The notes below the pieces were generated by a model. The model made no database searches. It was given only the letters and a program-made list of their open reading frames with translations, and was not told the origin of the DNA. From Pseudomonadota bacterium (lineage in GTDB: Bacteria > Pseudomonadota > Gammaproteobacteria > Burkholderiales > Burkholderiaceae_C): a DNA stretch of 64,000 nt. Where the stretch lies: contig JAIUOM010000006.1 of the NCBI GenBank assembly GCA_020161215.1, forward strand, positions 1 to 64,000. The letters run 5' to 3'. Of this stretch, positions 16,621-24,706 are shown one piece after another (within the stretch, counting starts at the first letter, position 1; every line of letters starts with the position of its first letter). The position numbers and the translations under genes are program-made.

Positions 16621-16979
16621 AGAACGCAGGAGTCGCACTGGCACTCGTGGCGCTGTCGCTGGCAGCGTGCGGAAGCAAGGCGGACATGCCCACGGCCGAG
16701 CAGGTGGCCAAGGCCTATGAAACGCACTTGAACGCCAACCTGGTCGCCCAGCTGGGGCAGCGGATGGAGGTTCGCGGCTGGGATGACCTGGAGGTGGATT
16801 GCACCGCCAGTGGTCCCGAACGTGTCACCTGCGTGACCGGTGGCACGCTGGACCTGGTGGGGTTCCAGGGTGGGGTGCAGTTGAAGCCCGAGCCGGTTCC
16901 CGTGCCGGCGCAGTTCGACCTCACGTTTGCGAAGCAGAACGACACGTGGGTGCCGGTCAGCGCCCAGAAGAAGAGCTGA
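16617..16979 (+). CDS. Lipoprotein, 120 aa
   Basis: A lipobox (LSLAAC, Cys18) follows a short signal. The mature part has two further Cys (VDCTAS and VTCVTGG), likely a disulphide, and a beta-rich C-terminus. It is coupled to the secreted protein gene upstream by a four-base overlap, so both probably act together in the envelope. Confidence 0.75.
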   Translation: MKNAGVALALVALSLAACGSKADMPTAEQVAKAYETHLNANLVAQLGQRMEVRGWDDLEVDCTASGPERVTCVTGGTLDLVGFQGGVQLKPEPVPVPAQFDLTFAKQNDTWVPVSAQKKS

Positions 16980-16981
16980 CC

Positions 16982-17009
16982 TTGCCAGTTCGCCAGGACG
17001 CGGTATGAG
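16982..17009 (+). promoter_or_regulatory. Element promoter for the 17040 gene
   Basis: TTGCCA, 16-nt spacer, TATGAG. A GAGTAG half-operator (17007-17012) overlaps the -10. The start codon lies 30 bases downstream. Confidence 0.6.
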
Positions 17010-17039
17010 TAGGGGAAGCAACCCATAGAGGAGGTCCAT

Positions 17040-17501
17040 ATGAAGTCCACGTCGCATCACATGAACTGGGGCGCCCTGGTGCCCGCCTACGTCATCCTCG
17101 GCGGTGCAGCCTTGCTGTCCCTCGGAGCGGCGCAGGAGATCGGCCAGAACAACGGCTATCCCTTCGGTGTTGTCCTTGCACTGCTCGCGAGCGCTGGCCT
17201 TTTCGGTGTGCTGGCGCTGCTGACCTGGATGAACTGGCGTGCAGCGCGCTTCCGAGCCTCCCGTTGGGACAGGTTTGACCAGACGGGTCAGAAGGGTGGC
17301 TTCCTCAAGGGCTTCATGTGGGGACTGCTTGGCGTCTTCGCCCTTCACGTGGCCCTGTTCTTCGCTGCGTTCACTCCTGCAGCACCAGAAGCGGTGAGGG
17401 CCATCGCGTCCATCGCGTTGCTGCCGTTTGCCGTCCTCTACACCGTTGTGCCACTGGTGACCGGTTACTTGACGCGCTTCGTGCGAGCAACGCGAATCTG
17501 A
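17040..17501 (+). CDS. Four-pass membrane protein, 153 aa
   Basis: Hydrophobic segments lie at about residues 12-29, 42-63, 95-115 and 121-146. A basic loop (RAARFRASRWDRF) follows the second. A GAGGAGG ribosome site precedes the ATG. No family recognised. It has its own promoter of the conserved element type and a strong terminator, so it is a single-gene unit. Confidence 0.7.
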   Translation: MKSTSHHMNWGALVPAYVILGGAALLSLGAAQEIGQNNGYPFGVVLALLASAGLFGVLALLTWMNWRAARFRASRWDRFDQTGQKGGFLKGFMWGLLGVFALHVALFFAAFTPAAPEAVRAIASIALLPFAVLYTVVPLVTGYLTRFVRATRI

Positions 17502-17527
17502 GAGAAGAAAAACCAATGAGCCAGTTG

Positions 17528-17551
17528 AAGCCCCCGAAAGGGGGCTTTTTT
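17528..17551 (+). terminator. Rho-independent terminator
   Basis: AGCCCCC-GAAA-GGGGGCT followed by six T ends the 17040 transcript. Confidence 0.9.
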
Positions 17552-17618
17552 GTGCCCAGCGAAAAGCATCTGAAAAGCACCACCTGGCGGTGGAAAGCAC
17601 ATCGCCTTCGGCGCGGGT

Positions 17619-17668
17619 TCGATGTTAGGAATATTTGCTTCGCGAGGCCGCAGATTTTCACTTTAGTC
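17619..17668 (+). promoter_or_regulatory. Activator-like upstream region, copy A
   Basis: GATGTTAGGAATATTTGC, nine to ten variable bases, then GCAGATTTTCACTTTAGTC. The TTTAGTC (17662) begins exactly 29 bases before the -35 at 17691. Near-identical copies occur at 18906 and 27141. Confidence 0.6.
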
Positions 17669-17690
17669 AAGAAGTGATCCATGGATCGCA

Positions 17691-17718
17691 TGGACAAAAT
17701 GGAATGGCGATCTACCTT
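17691..17718 (+). promoter_or_regulatory. Element promoter for the 17767 operon
   Basis: TGGACA, 16-nt spacer, TACCTT. The start codon lies 48 bases downstream. Confidence 0.6.
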
Positions 17719-17766
17719 GAAATAGTGGATTGGCAATCACGCCTTCCCAAGCCAAGGAGAACCCAC

Positions 17767-17970
17767 ATGAACGTCCAAATCGCCCAATCGATGAACAACG
17801 CCACCGATGACCAGGAGCGCTACGCCATCCTGGCCGGCTTCGCCCGCGGCAACGACGAGTTGCGCGCCAAGGGTGCTGCAGAAGAACTGGTGGACGCGCT
17901 CTACTACGCGGGCGCCGCCTTCAACCGCTGGAAGGCCATCGCCACCGTCCGCGAAGCTGCGGCGGCCTGA
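17767..17970 (+). CDS. Small hypothetical protein, 67 aa
   Basis: Begins MNVQIAQSMNNATDDQER with AAGGAGA upstream. It is helical and soluble, with an ELVDALYYAGAAFNRW segment. It is followed within ten bases by the next gene, forming an operon with 17981 and 18312. Function unknown. Confidence 0.7.
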   Translation: MNVQIAQSMNNATDDQERYAILAGFARGNDELRAKGAAEELVDALYYAGAAFNRWKAIATVREAAAA

Positions 17971-17980
17971 GGAGCTGGTG

Positions 17981-18325
17981 ATGCTGCCCTTGCGCAACCC
18001 CCGCTTGGACAACCCCATGGGGCGCCTGCCGACGTCCTTCGTCAACACCGGCGATGCCGACGAGATCCGCCGGTTGGCCGAGAAGCACGGCATTTCGTTC
18101 AACGAAGCCGTGCGACAGATTGTGGCGCTCTACTTCCGCCAGCCATTCCCCCTATCAAGCAAGCGAATGGGCGACAGCAAGACAGATCGGCTGCCCGAGA
18201 TGGTGGCCCCGCGCCACCTTGTCGAAAGCATTGGTGTTCTGGCGTCTTCGTTGGGCCACACCCGCGGCGAGGTGTTGCGACAGATTATCCGTGGCTCATT
18301 GAGGAAGCGTCATGGTCGTCATTGA
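17981..18325 (+). CDS. RHH-like small protein, 114 aa
   Basis: Two similar segments (DADEIRRLAEKHGISFNEAV and HLVESIGVLASSLGHTRGEV) each look like the helices of a ribbon-helix-helix unit, so it may be a tandem RHH DNA-binding protein. A GAGGAGC ribosome site precedes the ATG; GTG at 17978 is possible. It overlaps the ankyrin gene by 14 bases. Confidence 0.6.
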   Translation: MLPLRNPRLDNPMGRLPTSFVNTGDADEIRRLAEKHGISFNEAVRQIVALYFRQPFPLSSKRMGDSKTDRLPEMVAPRHLVESIGVLASSLGHTRGEVLRQIIRGSLRKRHGRH

Positions 18326-18809
18326 TCGCACCCCGCCACCGCCCGGCAGCCCCAGCGCGGAGCTGATTCACGCGTGCATCGAGGGCAACCTGGTGGGGGT
18401 GCTTGAGGCGCTACGACAGGGGGCCAATCCCAATGCGTGGCGGGAGAACGAAGGTCCGGCCATCCACTCGGCGCTGGCCTGGCCACGCATCGTTGAAGCC
18501 CTGATCGAAGCGGGGGCGGAGCCGCACGCCCGCAACTTCTGGAGTGAACGGCCGCTGGAAAAGCTCGCAGCGGACTACCAGTCCAGCGAGCATCCGGTGG
18601 AGCGGGGGCGCATGGAGCAGACTGCGCGTCTGCTGATGAGGCTTGGCGGCAACGCCTACCGCGCCAGCCCGTTCTGGCGAACAGGAACCCTGCGCGATGC
18701 GATGCCCCAGGTGGTGGCGAAAGTGGAAGCCGAACTGCGGCAGGAGTTGCTGCAGGACAGGCTGGTGACCGTAGTCGACACGCCGACGGTAAGCCGGCCG
18801 CGTCTTTAA
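18312..18809 (+). CDS. Ankyrin-repeat protein, 165 aa
   Basis: Ankyrin-like units are visible in AELIHACIEGNLVGVLEALR, AIHSALAWPRIVEALIEAGA and a weaker third. The C-terminal 60 residues are charged and helical. It overlaps the RHH-like gene, so the two are coupled. A partner-binding role is likely; the partner is unknown. Confidence 0.7.
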   Translation: MVVIDRTPPPPGSPSAELIHACIEGNLVGVLEALRQGANPNAWRENEGPAIHSALAWPRIVEALIEAGAEPHARNFWSERPLEKLAADYQSSEHPVERGRMEQTARLLMRLGGNAYRASPFWRTGTLRDAMPQVVAKVEAELRQELLQDRLVTVVDTPTVSRPRL

Positions 18810-18905
18810 GCAAGAGCAACTGCACGACGCCGCCACCGGCCGCTGCGCGACCGGCGATCTGATAAGCACTCAATGGAAGAAAGGCAGCAACGCCTTCGGC
18901 GCATA

Positions 18906-18955
18906 TTCGATGTTAGGAATATTTGCGTGAAATTACGCAGTTTTTGATTTTAGTC
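18906..18955 (+). promoter_or_regulatory. Activator-like upstream region, copy B
   Basis: Shares GATGTTAGGAATATTTGC exactly with the copy at 17619, then GCAG...TTTTAGTC. The TTTAGTC at 18949 begins 29 bases before the -35 at 18978. Confidence 0.6.
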
Positions 18956-18977
18956 TTGAAAAGATCCATTGCAGCCA

Positions 18978-19005
18978 TGGACATTTTCATGTGGCGATCT
19001 ACCTT
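18978..19005 (+). promoter_or_regulatory. Element promoter for the 19052 operon
   Basis: TGGACA, 16-nt spacer, TACCTT: the same boxes as at 17691. The start codon lies 46 bases downstream. Confidence 0.6.
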
Positions 19006-19051
19006 GAATGTATGGAAGGCGCAGTGCTTTCCACTCACTGGACCGACAGCC

Positions 19052-19159
19052 ATGACCCTCTCCATCCTCGCCATGCTTGCTCCCATCGTGCTGCCCCTGA
19101 GCGTTCTGCTCGGGGCTCGCATCTCGGACGCCATCGAAAACGCCGCCTGGGCGTTCTGA
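19052..19159 (+). CDS. Tiny single-pass membrane protein, 35 aa
   Basis: MTLSILAMLAPIVLPLSVLL then ARISDAIENAAWAF: one hydrophobic helix and a short hydrophilic tail. It lies 46 bases after a well-conserved promoter and seven bases before the next gene, which supports it as real despite its size. Confidence 0.55.
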   Translation: MTLSILAMLAPIVLPLSVLLGARISDAIENAAWAF

Positions 19160-19166
19160 GGCCGCC

Positions 19167-19397
19167 ATGGCAGCACGGCACTACTACTACGCTTACGAGC
19201 GCACGGACGGCGAGGTGTGCTACCTGCCGAAGCTTCTGCATGAAGGCATCCAGCGTTACCCCCACACCATCGGTCACTACCACCTGACCCAATGGCTGGG
19301 CGTGAGCAAGCTGCTGACACCCGAGCAATACAAAGCCATGGGGTGGCTGGGCACGAACCGACCGATGGCCAAGCGTGCCGCCGCAACAACGGCCTGA
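19167..19397 (+). CDS. Small hypothetical protein, 76 aa
   Basis: Starts MAARHYYYAYERTDGEVCYL, is rich in Tyr and His and soluble. It follows the tiny membrane protein gene in one unit. No family recognised. Confidence 0.65.
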   Translation: MAARHYYYAYERTDGEVCYLPKLLHEGIQRYPHTIGHYHLTQWLGVSKLLTPEQYKAMGWLGTNRPMAKRAAATTA

Positions 19398-19440
19398 TCT
19401 CGTCTCACCGACTGACACAAGCGCAAGGCAAAATGTGGGC

Positions 19441-19926
19441 ATGAATCAGTCTGCCTCCCACGAACCCGACGACGTTTTCCTCCACGCTCCTGCTTACGGC
19501 CTCCTGCTTGGGCAGACCACCTGCCACTTCTGCCACGCCCAGACGCCCACGGCGGCGGTGTGGGTGCCGTCCTTTGAGGAGCGCGACGATGAAGGCGTAG
19601 TGGACCAGGGGGAGGGCGCCTTGCTGCGCTACATCGAGCACCTCGACGAGAGCGCCACCGCTTTCGTAACAGGCCACGCTCCCTGGCTTCGCTACGCGTC
19701 CACCCGGACATCCGGGCAGGTATATCTGGCCCACCACTGCACCACCTGCGGGGCCCTCCAGGGCGACCACTTCGTCTTTTCCCCAGATGGCCCGTATTGG
19801 CCCGAAGGCGACGTCCAACTGGCCTCCCTTCGGATCATCCGCGGCCTGGGCCAGCTCACCGCGCAGGCCTCTGCGAGGCAGGGCGCCTGGATGGACCGGG
19901 TGCCTTTGATCTGCACCCAGGTCTGA
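19441..19926 (+). CDS. Zinc-ribbon-like hypothetical protein, 161 aa
   Basis: Two Cys pairs (CHFC near residue 31 and CTTC near residue 102) suggest a zinc ribbon split by about 70 residues. The rest is acidic and soluble. The ATG at 19441 gives the natural N-terminus MNQSASHEPDD. Function unknown. Confidence 0.65.
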   Translation: MNQSASHEPDDVFLHAPAYGLLLGQTTCHFCHAQTPTAAVWVPSFEERDDEGVVDQGEGALLRYIEHLDESATAFVTGHAPWLRYASTRTSGQVYLAHHCTTCGALQGDHFVFSPDGPYWPEGDVQLASLRIIRGLGQLTAQASARQGAWMDRVPLICTQV

Positions 19927-20186
19927 CGGCTTCTCCAACTCGGACCGCGTATCGGTGTGCCGTTCGGCACGCCATAGGGGCTCCTTGCGCTTCGCGCGGC
20001 CCCATCGCCCAGCTTCTCCGGTCAAGGGCCATTCCAGGGCCCGTGTCCTCGCTTCGCTGCGGGCCGCGCCAGCCCTTCCATTTCCTCCCTTGACCGCGCC
20101 GAGCGGTGGGGCGGTGGGTTTCCCATTCCAGGACATCCCGACCGGATGCCCTGGGCGGGCCATTACTCACCAGCGAGGAGCAGCGC

Positions 20187-20627
20187 ATGTTCGAACCTTC
20201 CGATCTCATTCATTCCTACACCCGAGCTCAGGCCATCGCGGACGGCGTCCTGGTGGACGTGTCCGACGTGGCGAAGGAAGCAGGCTTCAAGCTGCCCGTG
20301 GCCATCACGCACGCCGTGTGGGCACGCTACGTCGAAGTGCCCGCGGGGCTGGAGATGCGTGGGCAGTCCGTGGAGGGTCGGCTCTGGGACGTGCTCTTCA
20401 TGCTCCACGTGGCGATCCAGCGGGAGAGCGGCAACACGTCCGAGATCCATTACCAACTCTTGGTGGCCATGCCCGATGGGGGCGACTGGCAGCCCAACGA
20501 AGCGGTTCCGGATGATCGGTCCGGCCTGACCCGGTCGACGCACCGGCTGGTCACCTTGAAAGCGGTGTGCGGGCCAGGGGATGACCCTGCGCCGGTGGTC
20601 ACCATCATGCTGCCAAGCGAGGATTGA
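20187..20627 (+). CDS. DUF6573-like protein, 146 aa
   Basis: The N-terminus (MFEPSDLIHSYTRAQAIADG followed by VLVDVSDVAKEAGF) matches the small DUF6573-type proteins common on plasmids and integrative elements. The ATG at 20187 has GCGAGGAGCAGC upstream. The biochemical role of the family is not known to me. Confidence 0.7.
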   Translation: MFEPSDLIHSYTRAQAIADGVLVDVSDVAKEAGFKLPVAITHAVWARYVEVPAGLEMRGQSVEGRLWDVLFMLHVAIQRESGNTSEIHYQLLVAMPDGGDWQPNEAVPDDRSGLTRSTHRLVTLKAVCGPGDDPAPVVTIMLPSED

Positions 20628-20712
20628 CGAGGGGGCCGGGAAACCGGCCCTCATCTTTTTCCCGCCAAGGTCCCGCGGCTAACATGGAGGGACCACAAGG
20701 GAGGGGTTGGGG

Positions 20713-21630
20713 ATGGAGAAGTTCGATTGGTCGAAGGTTGAGTTCGCGCGCACACCCTGGCGAAGCCAGGTCATTCCAGACGCGCTGCCCATCCTGATCC
20801 GGTGGGCCCAGGAGGGTGAGGCCCATTCCTACAGCGACCTGGCCCAGGAGCTGCACGACACCTTCGGGCACGAGATCAAACCCCGCAAGGACCTTTACGG
20901 CACCGTGGCCGGGGGCGTTGCCCAAGCCCTGGAGTGGCTCAGCGAGCAGTGGGAGGAACCCATCCCGCCACTCCACGCGATCGTGATCAACAAGGCCACC
21001 AAGCACCCCGGGGAAGGCGCCATTACCATCTCCCCGGCTTACTTCGCCGGCAAGAAGCTGGACACCGAAGACGAGCGACGCGCCCACCTGCGAGAGGCGA
21101 TGGAAGACGTTTTCACCTACCCGGACTGGGACCGGGTCGCCCGCGCCCTGGGCGCCACGATGCTGACCCCAGCAACGGGAGCGTTGCTCGAGGTGGCGGC
21201 CGACGCGCCGCTGCCGCTACCGAAAGTCCAGGAAGGCGGGAAGCCGGAGAGCGACGAGCACAAAGCCTTGAAGGCGTGGGTGGCCAGCCACCCCGAGGAA
21301 TTCGTGGACTACGGGAGTTTCCCCGCCGGCAGCAACGAGAAGTTGCTGAGCTCGGGTGATCGGCTGGACGCGCACTTCGACAACGGCAGGCAGCGGTTGG
21401 CCGTGGAGGTGAAAACCAGCCGATGCAGCGAAGACGAGCTGCAGCGGGGTGTCTACCAGGCGGTGAAGTATCGCGCGATCGTCCGAGCGGAGCAGAAAGC
21501 TATGCGTTTCGTGCCCAACGGGGAAGCGGTCCTGGTCTGCACGCGCGCGCCCAACGCGGAAACCCGAGCCCTCATCAAACGTCTGCAGGTCAGGTTCCAG
21601 CAGGCGCCGTTAGAGGCAGAGCAGAAGTGA
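20713..21630 (+). CDS. PD-(D/E)XK nuclease-domain protein, 305 aa
   Basis: The N-terminal about 160 residues are helical, possibly a winged-helix or partner-binding region. The C-terminal domain has restriction-like catalytic residues: Glu182 (ESDEHKALKAW), Asp219 (SGDRLDAHF) and Glu232-x-Lys234 (LAVEVKTS), followed by a helix (RGVYQAVKYRAIV) with the usual Q-x3-Y pattern. The ATG at 20713 is chosen over upstream codons. Its stop overlaps the GTG start of the HEPN-like gene, making a coupled two-gene unit that looks like a defence or toxin-type module. Confidence 0.75.
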   Translation: MEKFDWSKVEFARTPWRSQVIPDALPILIRWAQEGEAHSYSDLAQELHDTFGHEIKPRKDLYGTVAGGVAQALEWLSEQWEEPIPPLHAIVINKATKHPGEGAITISPAYFAGKKLDTEDERRAHLREAMEDVFTYPDWDRVARALGATMLTPATGALLEVAADAPLPLPKVQEGGKPESDEHKALKAWVASHPEEFVDYGSFPAGSNEKLLSSGDRLDAHFDNGRQRLAVEVKTSRCSEDELQRGVYQAVKYRAIVRAEQKAMRFVPNGEAVLVCTRAPNAETRALIKRLQVRFQQAPLEAEQK

Positions 21631-22412
21631 CCAGGGAAGAGCTGGATCAGCGGGTCAGGCAGGTCGACGGTTTCATTCGGGTGCTGACGCAGGAGTGCCA
21701 CATCCTGGACGAGCGGCGGCACATTCTGGCGCCGCTCATTCAAGACGAGGACGTCAAAGCAGGGCTCAAGGCCAAGCTGGATAAGACGGTGGGAGCCGGC
21801 GCGTGGGGCCACTTGGTGCCGCTCCTGGCGCAGGATCTCGTGCGTGATCAGTCGCGGCTGTTTCTGGACCAGGACAAGAGGTCGGGAAGCCTGACCAATC
21901 TCTGGCGCAAGCTCAACGTTGATCCAGCCGTTGTGAGTCACTACCGGCGCAGCTATGGCCGCATGTTTGACAAGCTCCACGTGGGAAGCATTTCGAATAT
22001 TCCAGCTGGAATGTCTGCTGTCTTTATGAGGAAGTTCAAGCAACAAGACAGGAAGAAGAACTACGCGTTCTTCGACAAGAGCTGGAAGAAGTTGAGCGCT
22101 GATATGGCGGCTCTAGCAACGAACCCTGTAGCGCTCAAGATCGGCACGTATCGGGACAAGTATCTTGCCCACCTGGAGATGCGCAAGATCGATGAAGAGC
22201 CCGGTGCATTCGATGTGAAGTCCGTTGGACTGACCTACAACGATGTGCTCTCCTTCGGCGACCAATGCCAGGTCATTGTGTCGGAGTTGGGATTGTTGTT
22301 GACACACACCTACTGGGATCCCAAGCAATTCGCCTCCACCCATTCAGAGCAGGGTGTGGCGATGTGGCGCGCATTGGCGGGCGTGGCAAAACGGAAGCCC
22401 ACGGCCGAGTGA
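21627..22412 (+). CDS. HEPN/AbiU2-like protein, 261 aa
   Basis: A helical protein with RDKYLAH at 176-182, which fits the R-x(4-6)-H active site of HEPN RNases and resembles the AbiU2-type form. HEPN proteins commonly cleave RNA in abortive-infection and toxin-antitoxin systems. The start is GTG at 21627, overlapping the nuclease gene stop (GTGA). No antitoxin-like gene is adjacent. Assignment rests on one motif and the helical pattern, so it is moderate. Confidence 0.55.
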   Translation: MTREELDQRVRQVDGFIRVLTQECHILDERRHILAPLIQDEDVKAGLKAKLDKTVGAGAWGHLVPLLAQDLVRDQSRLFLDQDKRSGSLTNLWRKLNVDPAVVSHYRRSYGRMFDKLHVGSISNIPAGMSAVFMRKFKQQDRKKNYAFFDKSWKKLSADMAALATNPVALKIGTYRDKYLAHLEMRKIDEEPGAFDVKSVGLTYNDVLSFGDQCQVIVSELGLLLTHTYWDPKQFASTHSEQGVAMWRALAGVAKRKPTAE

Positions 22413-22416
22413 CCGG

Positions 22417-24342
22417 TCATGGGTTCACTTCCATGCAGGTGAAAACCTGGTAGTCGCAATCCGGCCACGGCGCGTCCCACCGCTCGGCGTATCCGCTGGC
22501 GTAGGTGACCCCGTCATGGGCCGCGTCGCACACCTGTCCTCCGCAACCGTAGCCGTTGCCGTCGCCTTGGGAGCTGACGCAGATGGTGCCCCCGCTGCCC
22601 CCGCCTTGGGCTCCGCATCCACCAATGCTCTCACCGGTGAGCACCCACTCCCAACGCGACGAGCAGCTGGCGCGGTAGCCGAAGTTGTTCTCCATGCCGC
22701 CGCCCCAGTTCGTGTATTCGCTGAGCGCGTAATAGGCGCTAGCGTTCAAGGGCTGGCTCGGGATGGAGTCCTTGCAGGCATTGAACGCGCTCTGGTCAGT
22801 GATGCCGCTGCGACCGCCCCAGGAAGCATCGCATCCACCACCCAGGCCATCGTTGTAGGACACCGTCTCTCCATCCAGGTTGCCGAAGTTCGGCGCCAAG
22901 GAGTAGACGTCGAGCTCCCACGAACAGCTCGGGCCAGTGATCGGCGTGCAGTTGTCACTGACGGTCGTCCAAGGCGTGGTGGGTGCCCACGCCGACCACC
23001 CAGACCAGCCGTTCCAGGCGAAGGGCCCCGTGGGAGCGGGGCAATACGCCGATCGCGCGCGGGTGCGCTGCTCCTGGCGGCTTTGCACGATCTCGCCCAC
23101 CTGGCCCGCGGGGCACGCGGCTGACTGAGAGGCGCTGCGGGTTTCGGTGTCGGTCTGCGTGCTGGGGGTGGGCAGGACGCACGCGGGCGCGCAGGTGTTG
23201 CTTGTCAGTGTCCACGCGCCCCAGCTTCCCGACCCTGAGCACACAAACGAGCGCTGCTCCTGGATCGCGCCGAGTTGGCCAGCGGGACAGGACAGGGTGC
23301 GGCTTTCAGGGCTAGGGCAGGGCGTGCAGGTGTTGCTGGTGTCCGTCCACGGTCCTGCCGTCGTCGCTCCAGCCCACGCTTCGTAAACCGAGGGGTCGGG
23401 CCCGCAATGGTGCCGGCGCGTTTGGAAGACCTGGCCCACCGATCCAGCAGGGCAGCTCTCCGTGCGGTTCTCCGAACTCTCCACGCACGCTGCCACGGTG
23501 GTGGGCGGAGGGAGTGGAGGTGTCGCTGGAGGCGCGGGCGGCGTGACTGGAACGACGGGAGTAGCTGTCGGAGGCACAGCCGGAGCCGGCGGTGGGGGCG
23601 GGAGGTAAGGAGCTGAATTGATCGGGCTTATGGGAGCAGCGGGGCCCACTGGCCCAGCAGGGCCCACGGGACCGCCAAGCGGTGGAGAGCCGGGAGGGGT
23701 GATTGTGGTCCGGGCGGGGGGAAGCTGCAGCGGTGAGGCCGCCACCGCAGCTCCCGCCACCAACCCGGTGTGGTAGACGAACGCAATGCGGCCATCGCCG
23801 CCCGCGCAGGCATCGGTCAGTGCTTGAAGGTCCAGGCGCCCCCCGTGGTTGCGGATCACCGACACGTCGGACACCTGGACGTCCCACGGATCGCGTGCGT
23901 TGACAGCAACGAAATCGGCGCACGAGCGCACGGGCACCTGGTGGTGGACGATGGAGAACCCATCCCCGAAGCGAGTCACCGTGTAGGGCTCGACGGTCAC
24001 CGCACCGCCCCAGGCATTGGTCAGCAAGCCTTCTCCCTGGGTCAACCGGTCGGGGGCGAGGCCATCGCGAACGATCGCGTCGGCGCTGACGCCCGCGAAG
24101 GTGCCCAGCAATCCGAAGGAGCTCTCCACCCGTGTGGACAGCTCGCGCAGGTTATCGGTCTCGTCCGAGACCTTCGACTTAGCAGACACGTGCGAATAAC
24201 TCGCGAAAGCGACGACGGAGAGCACGGTCAGCCCGGCCAGGGTGAGAAGCGTTTCCACCATGCCGAAGCCCAGCGCAGAGCGAACCCCGCTGGAAAGGCG
24301 AGAGGGGGAGGGAAGTTTGCGCAGAGAGGAACGTGTCTTCAT
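22417..24342 (-). CDS. PilV-like prepilin with C-terminal adhesin region, 641 aa
   Basis: Residues 21-45 contain a type IV prepilin leader: ALG|FGMVETLLTL, with cleavage after Gly25 and the conserved Glu at +5, then a hydrophobic helix. After the pilin domain come a Pro-rich linker, three Cys-rich units each containing CPAG[QS]xG and ending in a NTC or DNC, and a large Gly/Trp/Cys-rich C-terminal domain. The layout resembles the minor pilin PilV of IncI-type thin pili, whose tip contacts recipient cells. The start is uncertain (GTG 24363, ATG 24354 or ATG 24342). No pilus assembly genes are nearby. Confidence 0.75.
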   Translation of the reverse strand: MKTRSSLRKLPSPSRLSSGVRSALGFGMVETLLTLAGLTVLSVVAFASYSHVSAKSKVSDETDNLRELSTRVESSFGLLGTFAGVSADAIVRDGLAPDRLTQGEGLLTNAWGGAVTVEPYTVTRFGDGFSIVHHQVPVRSCADFVAVNARDPWDVQVSDVSVIRNHGGRLDLQALTDACAGGDGRIAFVYHTGLVAGAAVAASPLQLPPARTTITPPGSPPLGGPVGPAGPVGPAAPISPINSAPYLPPPPPAPAVPPTATPVVPVTPPAPPATPPLPPPTTVAACVESSENRTESCPAGSVGQVFQTRRHHCGPDPSVYEAWAGATTAGPWTDTSNTCTPCPSPESRTLSCPAGQLGAIQEQRSFVCSGSGSWGAWTLTSNTCAPACVLPTPSTQTDTETRSASQSAACPAGQVGEIVQSRQEQRTRARSAYCPAPTGPFAWNGWSGWSAWAPTTPWTTVSDNCTPITGPSCSWELDVYSLAPNFGNLDGETVSYNDGLGGGCDASWGGRSGITDQSAFNACKDSIPSQPLNASAYYALSEYTNWGGGMENNFGYRASCSSRWEWVLTGESIGGCGAQGGGSGGTICVSSQGDGNGYGCGGQVCDAAHDGVTYASGYAERWDAPWPDCDYQVFTCMEVNP

Positions 24343-24386
24343 GCATTTCAGCATGCGATGCACTGGTGGTTTGGCAAGCCCCTGTT

Positions 24387-24393
24387 TTTAGTC
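24387..24393 (+). promoter_or_regulatory. TTTAGTC upstream box
   Basis: TTTAGTC begins exactly 29 bases before the -35 at 24416, as at 17662, 18949 and 27182. Confidence 0.55.
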
Positions 24394-24415
24394 AGACTTT
24401 CTGCGATTTACCCCC

Positions 24416-24443
24416 TTGACTCGACCTGTCGGTGTGGTTGCAT
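24416..24443 (+). promoter_or_regulatory. Element promoter for the 24518 operon
   Basis: TTGACT, 16-nt spacer, TTGCAT. The operator at 24463-24480 lies downstream. Confidence 0.55.
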
Positions 24444-24462
24444 GGGGTTAAGCCGATTAAAC

Positions 24463-24480
24463 GAGTGGGGCGACCTACTC
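24463..24480. promoter_or_regulatory. Operator-like inverted repeat
   Basis: GAGTGG-GGCGAC-CTACTC: 6-6-6 inverted repeat with one mismatch, same family as at 36735, 43316, 46027 and 46250. Confidence 0.6.
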
Positions 24481-24517
24481 ATAAAAGGCCCAACCTCAAC
24501 CGACAGGAATTGCCAAC

Positions 24518-24706
24518 ATGTATGAAATCGCATTGCCCGCGCCCCAGCCCCGCTCGGGCTTGTTCATGAACGCCGCCAACGAGCCTTGCCGAGGCTTCGT
24601 TGAAGCCGCCCACATCCCCAACTCGAAACGCCATCGGCTGGTTCGCCTGGCAAAAGAGAAAGCCCACTTCGAGCAGAAGAGCCGAAAGGAGGCCAAGTGG
24701 AAATGA
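24518..24706 (+). CDS. Small basic protein, 62 aa
   Basis: Starts MYEIALPAPQPRSGLFMNAA and ends in a Lys/Arg-rich helix. It is translationally coupled to the next gene (ATGA) and controlled by the conserved promoter and operator upstream. No family recognised. Confidence 0.65.
   Translation: MYEIALPAPQPRSGLFMNAANEPCRGFVEAAHIPNSKRHRLVRLAKEKAHFEQKSRKEAKWK

Noticed and set aside
17515..17677. Small plus-strand frame starting MSQLKPPKGG
   Set aside because: It runs through a strong terminator and the conserved upstream regulatory region, so it is unlikely to be translated.
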